Of a stretch of DNA of 51,789 nucleotides, positions 30,086 through 38,069 are shown one piece after another. Positions within the stretch are counted from its first letter, which is position 1, and the number at the start of each line of letters is the position of its first letter. The stretch covers positions 1 through 51,789 of IMG/VR virus record IMGVR_UViG_3300027963_000100; one strand, given 5' to 3'. Position numbers and translations under genes: made by a program. Source of the stretch: a virus. The notes below the pieces were generated by a model, which searched no databases, was not told the origin of the DNA, and saw only the letters and a list, made by a program, of their open reading frames with translations.

Positions 30086-31526
30086 TGAAGTAAACATCAA
30101 AATTGAAGGGCTTGATCTAGACACTCGCAAAGCTCTAGTAAAAGCCTTCAAGTACGAAGACCCTACTGCACGATTTCGTCCGGCCTACAGACTGGGTCGA
30201 TGGGACGGCAAAGTGGGATTCTTTCAGTTGGGCGGCAGCACCTTTGTGAATCTCTTGCCCGAGATTGTGCCCATCCTGGAACGCTATGACTACGACATTG
30301 ACCTGGATGATCAAAGAGATTATGCCACCCAGTTTGAATTTGCAAGTGTGCAAGAAGACAGTTTTGCCCACATTGCCTGGGGCGCAGGGCATCCGCTAGT
30401 GGGTCAACCCATTCAGTTGCGAGACTATCAGGTTCGCATTGTCAATGACTTTTTGAGTAATCCACAATGTTTACAAGAAGTGGCCACAGGTGCAGGCAAG
30501 ACCATCATGACTGCGGCACTGAGTCAACGCTGTGAAGCACATGGCCGTACCATAGTGATTGTGCCCAACAAGAGCTTGGTAACTCAGACTGAAAAGGACT
30601 ATCGTGCACTGGGATTGGATGTGGGTGTGTACTTTGGTGATAGAAAAGAACTGGGACTCACGCACACCATTTGCACCTGGCAGAGTCTCAATGTGCTGAT
30701 GAAGAACACACAATCGGGTGTGGCTGAGTACACCATACAGGACTTTTTGCAAGATGTGGTAGCAGTGATTGTGGACGAAGTGCACATGGCCAAGGCTGAC
30801 GCACTCAAGACCTTGCTCACAGGAGTCATGAGTCGTGTGCCCATTCGCTGGGGACTCACAGGAACTGTGCCCAAAGAAAAGTTTGAGAGTGTGCCACTCA
30901 CTGTGAGCATTGGTCCTGTGATCAGTCACTTGTCGGCCAGTGAACTGCAGGATCGTGGTGTGCTGGCTCAGTGCCATGTGAACATTGTGCAGTTGGTAGA
31001 CCTGGTAGAGTACAAAGACTATCAAAGCGAGCTCAAGTACTTGTTGGAAGAGTCTGGTCGACTGGACACCGTGGCTGCACTAATCCAGCGAGTAAATGCC
31101 ACCGGCAATACCCTGGTCTTGGTAGATCGTGTGGCAGCAGGTCATGCCTTGGTACAGCGCCTGGGTGATCGAGCTGTGTTTGTGTCAGGTGCTACCAAAG
31201 CCCAAGCAAGACAGGATGAATATGATCAAGTGGCTGAAAGCTCTGACAAAATTATCGTGGCCACCTACGGCGTCGCTGCTGTGGGTATCAATATTCCTAG
31301 AATCTTTAACCTGGTGTTGCTGGAGCCGGGCAAGAGCTTTGTGAGGGTTATACAAAGTATTGGGCGTGGTATCCGCAAAGCCGAAGACAAAGACCATGTG
31401 GAAATCTGGGACATAACATCAACCTGTAAGTTTGCTAAACGTCATTTGACCAAGCGCAAACAGTTCTACAAAGAAGCCAAATACAATTTCACCCAAGAAA
31501 AATTAGACTGGATGAAAATCAAATAA
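30057..31526 (+). CDS. uvsW: UvsW-like superfamily 2 helicase
   Basis: The 489-residue protein carries SF2 helicase motifs: Walker A EVATGAGKTIMT (about 142-153), a DEVH box VAVIVDEVHMAKA (about 236-248), motif III GLTGTVP, and motif VI-type VIQSIGRGIRKAED. The N-terminal domain (residues 1-110, with the RLGRWDGKVGFF turn) matches the UvsW substrate-recognition domain. UvsW unwinds branched DNA and R-loops and moves T4 replication from origin to recombination mode. It starts at GTG 30057 inside the previous gene. Confidence 0.9.
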   Translation: MKQATITIRDEVNIKIEGLDLDTRKALVKAFKYEDPTARFRPAYRLGRWDGKVGFFQLGGSTFVNLLPEIVPILERYDYDIDLDDQRDYATQFEFASVQEDSFAHIAWGAGHPLVGQPIQLRDYQVRIVNDFLSNPQCLQEVATGAGKTIMTAALSQRCEAHGRTIVIVPNKSLVTQTEKDYRALGLDVGVYFGDRKELGLTHTICTWQSLNVLMKNTQSGVAEYTIQDFLQDVVAVIVDEVHMAKADALKTLLTGVMSRVPIRWGLTGTVPKEKFESVPLTVSIGPVISHLSASELQDRGVLAQCHVNIVQLVDLVEYKDYQSELKYLLEESGRLDTVAALIQRVNATGNTLVLVDRVAAGHALVQRLGDRAVFVSGATKAQARQDEYDQVAESSDKIIVATYGVAAVGINIPRIFNLVLLEPGKSFVRVIQSIGRGIRKAEDKDHVEIWDITSTCKFAKRHLTKRKQFYKEAKYNFTQEKLDWMKIK

Positions 31527-31529
31527 CCG

Positions 31530-31558
31530 TTGACTTTACAAACCTGCCAGTGTATTAT
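31530..31558 (+). promoter_or_regulatory. Sigma70-like early promoter, leaderless spacing
   Basis: TTGACT, a 17-bp spacer and TATTAT; six bases (ACAACA) separate it from the ATG at 31565. Confidence 0.8.
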
Positions 31559-31564
31559 ACAACA

Positions 31565-32065
31565 ATGCAAATATTAACTCTCGACAACGCCACATTTGAT
31601 TTGAACCACTTGCCCGACGAAGTGGACGACATGCGCTTTGCCATCCTGGACAACAGCGACCCCAAGGACCCGGACTATTTTTATATTCCGCTAATCTTTT
31701 TGGAGAGCTTTACCAGTCCGGCCTTGGTGCTGAGAATTGGCGAGCATCGCATCAAGATGCCCATTGACTGGCAGATCCTGATTGGTGAACCTGACCTGGG
31801 TGACCTAGAAGCACTGCCACTCACATCCATCAATGATCGTGGATTCCGTGTGTTTGAATTCAATCCACTGTCCAGTTTCCGTCCCAGTTTCCCCGACATT
31901 GAAATCCTGGATGTGTACCATGAAGTGACCTGGCATGCACCCAAACTCAAGAACGGACAGATGTTGTGTGTGCCATTGTCCGCTGGAGAGACACCACCCT
32001 GTGTGTACTTTGTGAAAGACATTAGCCGCAACTGTGAGATTGTGGACTACAATCGAGCCTGGTAA
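31565..32065 (+). CDS. Conserved-type hypothetical protein
   Basis: The start at ATG 31565 fits the promoter better than the ATG at 31550, which would lie inside the -10 region. The 166-residue protein is beta-rich (YFYIPLIFLESF, LRIGEHRIKMPIDWQI, FEFNPLSSFRPSF). It resembles conserved proteins of unknown function near uvsW in cyanophages as I recall. No enzyme motif. It begins a run of tightly packed small genes (31565-34130). Confidence 0.72.
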   Translation: MQILTLDNATFDLNHLPDEVDDMRFAILDNSDPKDPDYFYIPLIFLESFTSPALVLRIGEHRIKMPIDWQILIGEPDLGDLEALPLTSINDRGFRVFEFNPLSSFRPSFPDIEILDVYHEVTWHAPKLKNGQMLCVPLSAGETPPCVYFVKDISRNCEIVDYNRAW

Positions 32066-32066
32066 C

Positions 32067-32213
32067 ATGTCATACACCGAACCCGAACTTATTCAGGCAA
32101 TCACACGCATGGCGGAATTGTACGGTGCTACCTATCCCCAAGATCATGATGCTGTGCAACGATTCCTTGACTGGGTGTTGTTGGAATGGGGCTACGAACA
32201 TGGGAAGTCTTAG
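32067..32213 (+). CDS. Small hypothetical protein (48 residues)
   Basis: ATG 32067 follows the previous stop by one base and opens a 48-codon frame starting MSYTEPELIQAITRMAELYG, with an aromatic ending (FLDWVLLEWGYE). It fills the gap between two conserved genes and overlaps the next start by 14 bases, as expected in this compact operon. It is helical with no known domain. Confidence 0.65.
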   Translation: MSYTEPELIQAITRMAELYGATYPQDHDAVQRFLDWVLLEWGYEHGKS

Positions 32214-32454
32214 GCCCGGTGCCGAGTACATTTACGAAAGCCCCGATGGGGGAGAAACTGTGTATGCCAGAGAGTGGGGATCCACAGAGCGTCGCATGAT
32301 TGGGCAAAGCCTAAAGGCAGCAGGACTAGTAAAAGATCTTGAACAAGACCAATTATGGGGCAACATTCGTCGAGCCGCCGAAACCAATCCTGCTTTACAG
32401 GATGCCTTGGACCGTGCTATAGTGATATATCAGCTGAGCAAAAAAAATGAGTGA
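32200..32454 (+). CDS. Conserved-type small hypothetical protein
   Basis: I start at ATG 32200 (MGSLRPGAEYIYESPDGG), as the upstream in-frame part encodes out-of-frame overlap with the 48-residue gene. The 84-residue protein has a beta N-terminus with a GGETVYAREWG turn and a helical C-terminus (AAETNPALQDALDRAIVIY). I recall similar small proteins in cyanophage genomes with the SPDGG-type start. Function unknown. Confidence 0.7.
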   Translation: MGSLRPGAEYIYESPDGGETVYAREWGSTERRMIGQSLKAAGLVKDLEQDQLWGNIRRAAETNPALQDALDRAIVIYQLSKKNE

Positions 32455-32890
32455 CAAATTAAATATTGCCAACGAAATGCGTGAGTTGGATCGCAAGAAT
32501 CGTGATTTTTATCGTGACCTTACTCCAGAAGAACGCAAGAAGTTTTCCAACTATCTCATGATACGCTGGGCCAGTGGTGTGCAAGGCGCCCGAGAACTGC
32601 AGGAATTCTATGTGATTGCCACCAACGAGCGATTGAACAAACACTTTTTCTCCTTGGGCAAGTTACCAGACTTGCAGTGGTTGTGTGCTACCACAGTGAG
32701 TCCAGATCTAGGCGCACAGCGGCATCAGTGGATTTCGCCACGTAAACGAGAACCCGGTGCCAGTTCTGTGAAAAAACAATTGAGCAACTTGTTCCCACAT
32801 TTCAAAAGTGACGAAATTGATTTGCTGGCCGAGATTACCACCAAAAAAGAACTAGCCGAGTACGTCCGGCAGCATGGACAAGAACCGTGA
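32447..32890 (+). CDS. Hypothetical protein, possible gp62-like clamp-loader small subunit
   Basis: The 147-residue protein is helical with the pattern KKFSNYLMIRWASGV, a central aromatic KLPDLQWLCATTVSP and a HQWISPRK segment. T4-type clamp loader small subunits have a similar F.nYl.nR... then W..K layout, so gp62 is a possible identity, held at low confidence because no partner gp44 or gp45 gene is in the window. It overlaps both neighbours by a few bases (ATGA-type). Confidence 0.5.
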   Translation: MSDKLNIANEMRELDRKNRDFYRDLTPEERKKFSNYLMIRWASGVQGARELQEFYVIATNERLNKHFFSLGKLPDLQWLCATTVSPDLGAQRHQWISPRKREPGASSVKKQLSNLFPHFKSDEIDLLAEITTKKELAEYVRQHGQEP

Positions 32891-33561
32891 CATATCAGTG
32901 TGAGTTTTGCAAACGAGATTTTGTGAAAGAAAGCAGTCTTGCAGTGCATGCCTGTGAACCACGTCGTCGGCGCCTGGAGCAAAACGAACCTGGAGTGCGA
33001 CTGGCCATGTATGGCTATCTCAAATTCTACGAACTGTGTCAAGGTTCGGCTCAGCTCAAGACATTTGAAGATTTTGCTGAATCACCGTACTATCGAGCAT
33101 TTGTGAGATTTGGTCGTTACTGTGTGAACACCCGAGTGATCAATCCCGAACAATTCATGACATGGTTGCTGAAACAAAACAAAAAAATTGATCACTGGTG
33201 CCGTGACAGCATGTACACCGAGTTCTTGATACAGTATCTGCGCATGGAAACTGTGGACGATGCCCTGGCGCGAGCCATGGAGTTTGGTATCTCCTGGCAA
33301 GAAACCACCGGCAGTCCGGCACAGGATTGCATGCGATACGGCAATGCCAATGTGATATGTCATGCCATCACAGCGGGCAGAATCAGTGCCTGGGCCATTT
33401 ACAATTCAGATTCTGGTCAGGAATTCCTGGGCAATTTAACACCAGACTTGGTCGCAGCAATCTGGCCCTACATCGATGCTGATGCCTGGCAAAAACGATT
33501 CCGGGACTACCCAGCTGATGTTGAGTATGCTCGGGATATCTTGAAGAAAGCAGGTTGGTAA
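32887..33561 (+). CDS. Zinc-finger protein of unknown function
   Basis: The 224-residue protein starts with a C2HC-type zinc finger, YQCEFCKRDFVKESSLAVHAC (C5, C8, H21, C23). A basic RRRRLEQN segment and a helical body (FEDFAESPYYRAFVRFGRYC) follow. The finger suggests DNA, RNA or protein binding. I recall similar proteins in marine T4-like phages without a known role. The ATG overlaps the previous gene, and its stop overlaps the next ATG (TAATG). Confidence 0.75.
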   Translation: MTYQCEFCKRDFVKESSLAVHACEPRRRRLEQNEPGVRLAMYGYLKFYELCQGSAQLKTFEDFAESPYYRAFVRFGRYCVNTRVINPEQFMTWLLKQNKKIDHWCRDSMYTEFLIQYLRMETVDDALARAMEFGISWQETTGSPAQDCMRYGNANVICHAITAGRISAWAIYNSDSGQEFLGNLTPDLVAAIWPYIDADAWQKRFRDYPADVEYARDILKKAGW

Positions 33562-34130
33562 TGAGCGCCGACATTGACATTGACTTGGCCAATCGGGATC
33601 AGCTGTTGGCATTGATACGTCATACTCCAGCAAGACAAACAGTAAATGATCAAGCACGCCGGCACAATTCAGGTGTGTATGTGACCAACATACCTAGAGA
33701 TCCGGTGTTGGGCTGTGCTGCCATAGACTATCAAGAGGCTGAATCTCGGGGCTACTTCAAGATTGATTTGCTGAACATGAGTGTGTACCAGTTGATTCGT
33801 GACCAGGATCATTACAATCAACTGTTGGCACAGGAACCACCTTGGTCTCGACTGTGGCAGGATTCAGCCTGGGCTGCTCAACTGGTACATGTGGGCAACT
33901 ATACTGAGTTGTTGAAAAGCATGCAGCCAGATTCTGTGCCAAGAATGGCAGCATTTATCAGTATCATTCGTCCGGGCAAGGCTCACTTGCAAAACCAACC
34001 CTGGGAAACAGTGTTTGAATCAGTGTGGGACGGAGATGACAGCCGAGGATTTGTGTTCAAGCATGCTCACGCCATCGGCTATGCAGCCTTGGTGTCGTTG
34101 CACATGAATCTACTCCACACGTCGAACTAG
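33561..34130 (+). CDS. Miniature DnaE/PolIII-alpha-palm-like protein
   Basis: This 189-residue protein begins MSADIDIDLANRDQLLALI, which mirrors the catalytic P-D-I-D-x-D-F segment of bacterial polymerase III alpha (D4, D6, D8). It continues with GVYVTNIPRD and GYFKIDLLNMSVY (D69), which mirrors the KxDxLGL segment carrying the third catalytic Asp. All three carboxylate positions are therefore represented, but the usual 150-residue spacing is shortened to about 60, and no thumb, fingers or PHP domain is present. It may be a relic or a repurposed palm. The ATG overlaps the upstream stop (TAATG). Confidence 0.55.
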   Translation: MSADIDIDLANRDQLLALIRHTPARQTVNDQARRHNSGVYVTNIPRDPVLGCAAIDYQEAESRGYFKIDLLNMSVYQLIRDQDHYNQLLAQEPPWSRLWQDSAWAAQLVHVGNYTELLKSMQPDSVPRMAAFISIIRPGKAHLQNQPWETVFESVWDGDDSRGFVFKHAHAIGYAALVSLHMNLLHTSN

Positions 34131-34487
34131 GGTAATTGATTTTCGCTTGGTTTTTTTGCGGCTGATTTCCGACAGGCTGCAAACTGGTCCGTGTAGTATT
34201 TCAAGATCTCGATTGGTGAATGTGCGCAAGTAGGGACGAAATGGCTCCCACTCATGTTTGAGAAATATGTTGATGGGTATGCTGCGATTGCTTTCCCACC
34301 ACCACACATTGGCCAATTCTAAAAACAGTCGTTTTTGTTCTGCTTCTATGATGCTGCCAAAGTCGTAGATGGTGGTAATAAAGTCGTCTCTATTTTGTAT
34401 GATACCCACGTACTCGTTGGCAGCATAAGTGCAAAGAGTGATAAACGGGTATTTTTCGGCCAATTTGGCAAAGATATCTGGGCTCAT
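34110..34487 (-). CDS. Conserved-type hypothetical protein
   Basis: The 125-residue protein has an N-terminal YPFITLCTYAANEYVGIIQN strand region, a WWWESNRSIPINIFL centre and a basic SRKKTKRKSITLVRR tail. I recall near relatives in T4-like cyanophages annotated only as conserved hypothetical. A perfect minus-strand TATAAATA box lies six bases before its ATG. It is convergent with 33561-34130 (21-bp tail overlap). Confidence 0.75.
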   Translation of the reverse strand: MSPDIFAKLAEKYPFITLCTYAANEYVGIIQNRDDFITTIYDFGSIIEAEQKRLFLELANVWWWESNRSIPINIFLKHEWEPFRPYLRTFTNRDLEILHGPVCSLSEISRKKTKRKSITLVRRVE

Positions 34488-34493
34488 TGATGA

Positions 34494-34501
34494 TATTTAT
34501 A
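34494..34501 (-). promoter_or_regulatory. Consensus T4-type late promoter box (TATAAATA, minus)
   Basis: The minus strand reads TATAAATA, then six bases, then the ATG of 34110-34487. This is the exact T4 late octamer and again leaves no room for an RBS. Confidence 0.75.
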
Positions 34502-34527
34502 CAACCAAAATCATCCGGCAAATATCG

Positions 34528-34534
34528 ATAAATA
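34528..34534 (+). promoter_or_regulatory. Late-type promoter box (ATAAATA)
   Basis: ATAAATA ends six bases before the ATG at 34541 and lies 27 bases from the divergent minus-strand box, so the two late promoters are back to back. Confidence 0.55.
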
Positions 34535-34540
34535 ACATGT

Positions 34541-35650
34541 ATGTATTCTACCACAGCTTATATCTACCAGCAGGTCACACGAGTGTTAATGATGGATGCC
34601 AGCGGTGGTTCAACTTTTCCCTATAGGTATGACCCAGTGTACGCAAAACGATTGACCGTTAATCTAGGTGTTGACAATGTGCTGTTGTTTGAGTTCATCA
34701 ATCAAGATCAAAAGCCCTTCAACATCACAGGCAGTGTGTTGACATTCCGCATGGTCAGCCAAGACGGTGTTGAACTGTTGTTGGAAAAACCCATGACCAT
34801 TATCAACGCCACCGTAGGCCGAGCCCGAGTCACACTGGAGGCACAAGATCTAGTGGAACTCACAGCACAGCCAGCCAGTTACAGCATCACTCGAGCCAGT
34901 GGCAACTTGGTAGAAGCTGTGTTTGTGGACGCACAAGCAGGTGCCCGAGCCGCAGTGGACATTGTGAATTCGGTCTGGCCTGTGAGCTTGCCCAGCACAG
35001 AGCTCACCATACCCACCACACGCACTGTGGCACAAAACGACTACGGCGCTGCCTCGCCTGGCGACTACCCAGACTGGAGTCTGCAAGGTGCATACGCGGG
35101 TGGATACTCACAAAACCCTTATCAGAATTTGGAATACTACAGCAGTTTCATTGAGCCCTCCAGTTCAGTCACTACCATACAAATGGATCTTGTGGGCTAC
35201 ACTGGTACCATCAAAACACAAGCTGCTCAAAACTATCAAAGTATTTGGTACAATGTGACTGAATCTACAAGCTATCTCAATCATACTGGTATCATTTACA
35301 TCACGGTCATGGGTTGGCATCCCCTGTTGAGAGTGGCGTTCAACAACAGCATTTTCAGCAGCTTGGATCAACCAGCACGACCTGCACAGGCCACAGTACA
35401 GGCCACTGAGGGGGTGATCACTGGCATCACAGTGACCAATCCGGGTCTGGGCTACATGGCACCACCGCACATCAGCATTGTGGGCACAGGTGCTGGTGCA
35501 GTGGCACGAGCATATTTGGGAAGTCAGGGAACTGTGAGCAGCATTGAGGTTGTGTCAGGTGGGTCGGGTTATAGACCAAGTCCGCCCACCATGAACCCAG
35601 CCGTGGTGATTGTTACCACAGGCTTTGTGACCAATCTCCTGTATCGATAA
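34541..35650 (+). CDS. Baseplate or tail-fibre structural protein
   Basis: The 369-residue protein has an N-terminal Ig/BppU-like domain (residues 25-125: LLFEFINQDQKPFNITGSVL, TVGRARVTLEAQDL) found in baseplate and adsorption proteins. A middle beta domain follows, and then a C-terminal repeat motif GVITGITVTNPGLGY...GTGAGAVARAYLGSQGTVSSIEVVSGGSGY, a GxGY-type stalk common in phage fibres. The ATG at 34541 follows a late box directly; a later ATG at 34589 (MDASGG) is an alternative. Structural, probably host-contact. Confidence 0.8.
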   Translation: MYSTTAYIYQQVTRVLMMDASGGSTFPYRYDPVYAKRLTVNLGVDNVLLFEFINQDQKPFNITGSVLTFRMVSQDGVELLLEKPMTIINATVGRARVTLEAQDLVELTAQPASYSITRASGNLVEAVFVDAQAGARAAVDIVNSVWPVSLPSTELTIPTTRTVAQNDYGAASPGDYPDWSLQGAYAGGYSQNPYQNLEYYSSFIEPSSSVTTIQMDLVGYTGTIKTQAAQNYQSIWYNVTESTSYLNHTGIIYITVMGWHPLLRVAFNNSIFSSLDQPARPAQATVQATEGVITGITVTNPGLGYMAPPHISIVGTGAGAVARAYLGSQGTVSSIEVVSGGSGYRPSPPTMNPAVVIVTTGFVTNLLYR

Positions 35651-35663
35651 ATTGCCGGAACTG

Positions 35664-35693
35664 TTGATTGCTCAGTTGCGATTGTGTTACAAT
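35664..35693 (+). promoter_or_regulatory. Sigma70-like promoter, leaderless spacing
   Basis: TTGATT, an 18-bp spacer and TACAAT; the primase ATG at 35699 follows after five bases (GTAGC). Confidence 0.7.
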
Positions 35694-35698
35694 GTAGC

Positions 35699-36688
35699 AT
35701 GATTGATGTGGTGAGTTTACTGCCGGGCAAACGCAAGTCAACGCCTTCGGGCTGGATCAGCTTCAATGCTGTGTGCTGTGCTCATCGTGGTCAATCACCG
35801 GACCGGCGCCAGCGTGGTGGAATCAAAATTACCGATTTAGGCTTTTCTTACCATTGCTTCAACTGCCAGTTCACAGCCAGTTTTGTTTTGGGACGACAAC
35901 TGGGTTTTCGAGCCAGACAACTGCTGACTTGGTTGGGTGTGAGTGATAGTGATATTGATCAACTGAACCTTGACAGTTTGCGGCATCGCAGCGTGTACGG
36001 CATCATTGATGATCGACAGCGTGTGGCCATGGCCATTACTGACATCAAGTTTGACGAGTGTGACGAATTCCCACCATTCAGTGAATTGGTTACTCCCGAG
36101 CATGCGGCACAGTGGCAATACTTGAGACAGCGTGGCGTTCCGGAGGATTATCCTGTGATGACTGCGATTGAAAATGACGGTGTTCACTGGACAAGACCAC
36201 AAGTGATCATTCCGTTCATGCATCATGACCAAGTGGTGGGTTGGTGTGCTAGATTTTTAGACAACCGGCAGCCCCGGTACATCAATCACTCACAACCCGG
36301 CTATGTGTTTGGCACAGATTTGCAAAGACCTGCATGGCAGCATGTGATTGTGACAGAAGGCATATTCGACGCACTCAGCATAGGTGGCTTGGCCTTGATG
36401 CACAACACTGTGGGTGATGCACAAGCTAGACTGATAAGAAGTTTGGGCCGAGAAGTCACTGTGGTACCAGATCAAGATCGAGCTGGCATGGACCTGGTGG
36501 ATCGTGCTCTAGAACTGGGCTGGGCAGTAAGTATACCTGAGTGGCCTGAGGGTTGTAAGGATGTGAATGATGCAGTGATTTGCCTGGGTCGAGTAGGCGC
36601 CTTGCTAACTATATTCCAGGCCCGAGAAACATCGCGTATAAAGATTGAAATGAAAAGGAAGCAACTTGCTAAAAGATTACTCAGTTGA
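35699..36688 (+). CDS. 61: DNA primase (gp61/DnaG-like)
   Basis: The 329-residue protein has an N-terminal zinc-binding domain (VCCAHRG and YHCFNCQF, residues about 25-60) and a Toprim-type catalytic core: VIVTEGIFDALS (about 217-228), VVPDQDRAGMDL (about 257-268), and a late acidic CKDVNDA. It synthesises RNA primers for lagging-strand replication together with the gp41 helicase, encoded immediately downstream. The ATG at 35699 follows a promoter with leaderless spacing. Its 3' end overlaps the helicase start by 23 bases. Confidence 0.87.
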   Translation: MIDVVSLLPGKRKSTPSGWISFNAVCCAHRGQSPDRRQRGGIKITDLGFSYHCFNCQFTASFVLGRQLGFRARQLLTWLGVSDSDIDQLNLDSLRHRSVYGIIDDRQRVAMAITDIKFDECDEFPPFSELVTPEHAAQWQYLRQRGVPEDYPVMTAIENDGVHWTRPQVIIPFMHHDQVVGWCARFLDNRQPRYINHSQPGYVFGTDLQRPAWQHVIVTEGIFDALSIGGLALMHNTVGDAQARLIRSLGREVTVVPDQDRAGMDLVDRALELGWAVSIPEWPEGCKDVNDAVICLGRVGALLTIFQARETSRIKIEMKRKQLAKRLLS

Positions 36689-38069
36689 TGTTCAGAAAAT
36701 TTTTCTGGAAATGATGTTGGAAGATGCCGGCAGCTATGTGCGTGTGCAGAACATCTACAATCCCGAAAACTTTGATCGCAAGCTGCGCCCTGTGGCTGAA
36801 TTTATCCAACAGCACAGTCGTGATCACAAAACCCTGCCCACAGTGGAAGTGATTTCGGCTGCCACAGGAATACAGCTGAGTCGAGTGCCGGACTTGAACG
36901 AAGGCCACTTTGAGTGGTTCATGGCAGAATTTGAAAAGTTTACTAGACGTCAAGAACTGGAACGAGCCATTCTCAAAAGTGCTGATCTCTTGGAAAAGGG
37001 CGAGTATGATCCGGTAGAAAAACTAATCAAAGATGCTGTGCAGATCAGCCTGACCCGAGACATGGGCACAGATTACTTCAGTGATCCGGCAGATCGTATT
37101 AACCGATACTTTAACTCAGGTGGCCAAGTAAGCACAGGGTGGCCACAGATGGACAAGATTCTGTACGGTGGCTTTAGCCGCGGCGAACTTAACATTTTTG
37201 CTGGTGGAAGTGGATCTGGCAAAAGTCTAGTCATGATGAACATAGCGTTGTCTTGGTTACAAGCCGGACTCAGTGGGGTGTATATCAGTTTGGAACTGAG
37301 TGAAGAATTGTGTGCGTTAAGAACTGATGCCATGTTGGCCGGGATGAGCACAAAAGAAATTCGCAAAGACATTGATCAAACTGAACTCAAAGTCAAGTTG
37401 GTGAGCAAGAAAGCCGGACAGTATCGTATCAAAGCATTGCCGGCACAAAGCAACATCAACGACATTCGCAGTTATATCAAAGAAGTGCAAGTGCAGACCG
37501 GAATCCGGGTAGACTTTGTCATGTGCGACTACTTGGACTTGTTGATGCCAGTCAGTGCCAAAGTTAGTCCCAATGACCTTTTTGTCAAGGACAAATATGT
37601 AAGTGAAGAACTGCGTAACTTGGCCAAGGAACTCAATGTGCTGTTTGTAACAGCAAGTCAGCTGAATCGGTCAGCAGTGGAAGAAGTAGAGTTTGATCAC
37701 AGTCACATTTCGGGTGGTATCAGCAAGATCAATACAGCAGACAATGTATTTGGTATTTTTACAAGTAGGGCCATGCGTGAGCGCGGTAAATATCAGATAC
37801 AGTGTATGAAATCGCGTAGTAGTACTGGGGTTGGCATGAAAATCGACCTGGACTATAATGTCGAAACCATGCGTATTACAGATCCAGGCGAAGAAGCCGG
37901 GCCAGTTAATTCTTTTGCCAAGGGTAATTTTCTTGATAGTATCAAGGCAAAAAGCACAATGATCAATCGAGAAACTGTAAATACTAACACTAGCGAAATT
38001 GGCCGAGTCACTGCCGACGTGCAAAGTGCCAAACTAAAACAGTTACTGGGACAGATAAAACAATCATGA
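36666..38069 (+). CDS. 41: Replicative helicase, DnaB/gp41-like
   Basis: The start is TTG 36666 with AAAAGGAA just upstream, within the primase gene. The 467-residue protein has an N-terminal helical domain and a RecA-type core with Walker A FAGGSGSGKSLVMMN (about 179-193), Walker B-type VDFVMCDYLDLL (about 280-291), DnaB-type SQLNRSA and an HISGG segment. The hexamer unwinds DNA 5' to 3' at the fork and pairs with the primase. Its stop overlaps the next start (ATGA), coupling it to an unrelated amidinotransferase. Confidence 0.92.
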   Translation: MLKDYSVDVQKIFLEMMLEDAGSYVRVQNIYNPENFDRKLRPVAEFIQQHSRDHKTLPTVEVISAATGIQLSRVPDLNEGHFEWFMAEFEKFTRRQELERAILKSADLLEKGEYDPVEKLIKDAVQISLTRDMGTDYFSDPADRINRYFNSGGQVSTGWPQMDKILYGGFSRGELNIFAGGSGSGKSLVMMNIALSWLQAGLSGVYISLELSEELCALRTDAMLAGMSTKEIRKDIDQTELKVKLVSKKAGQYRIKALPAQSNINDIRSYIKEVQVQTGIRVDFVMCDYLDLLMPVSAKVSPNDLFVKDKYVSEELRNLAKELNVLFVTASQLNRSAVEEVEFDHSHISGGISKINTADNVFGIFTSRAMRERGKYQIQCMKSRSSTGVGMKIDLDYNVETMRITDPGEEAGPVNSFAKGNFLDSIKAKSTMINRETVNTNTSEIGRVTADVQSAKLKQLLGQIKQS

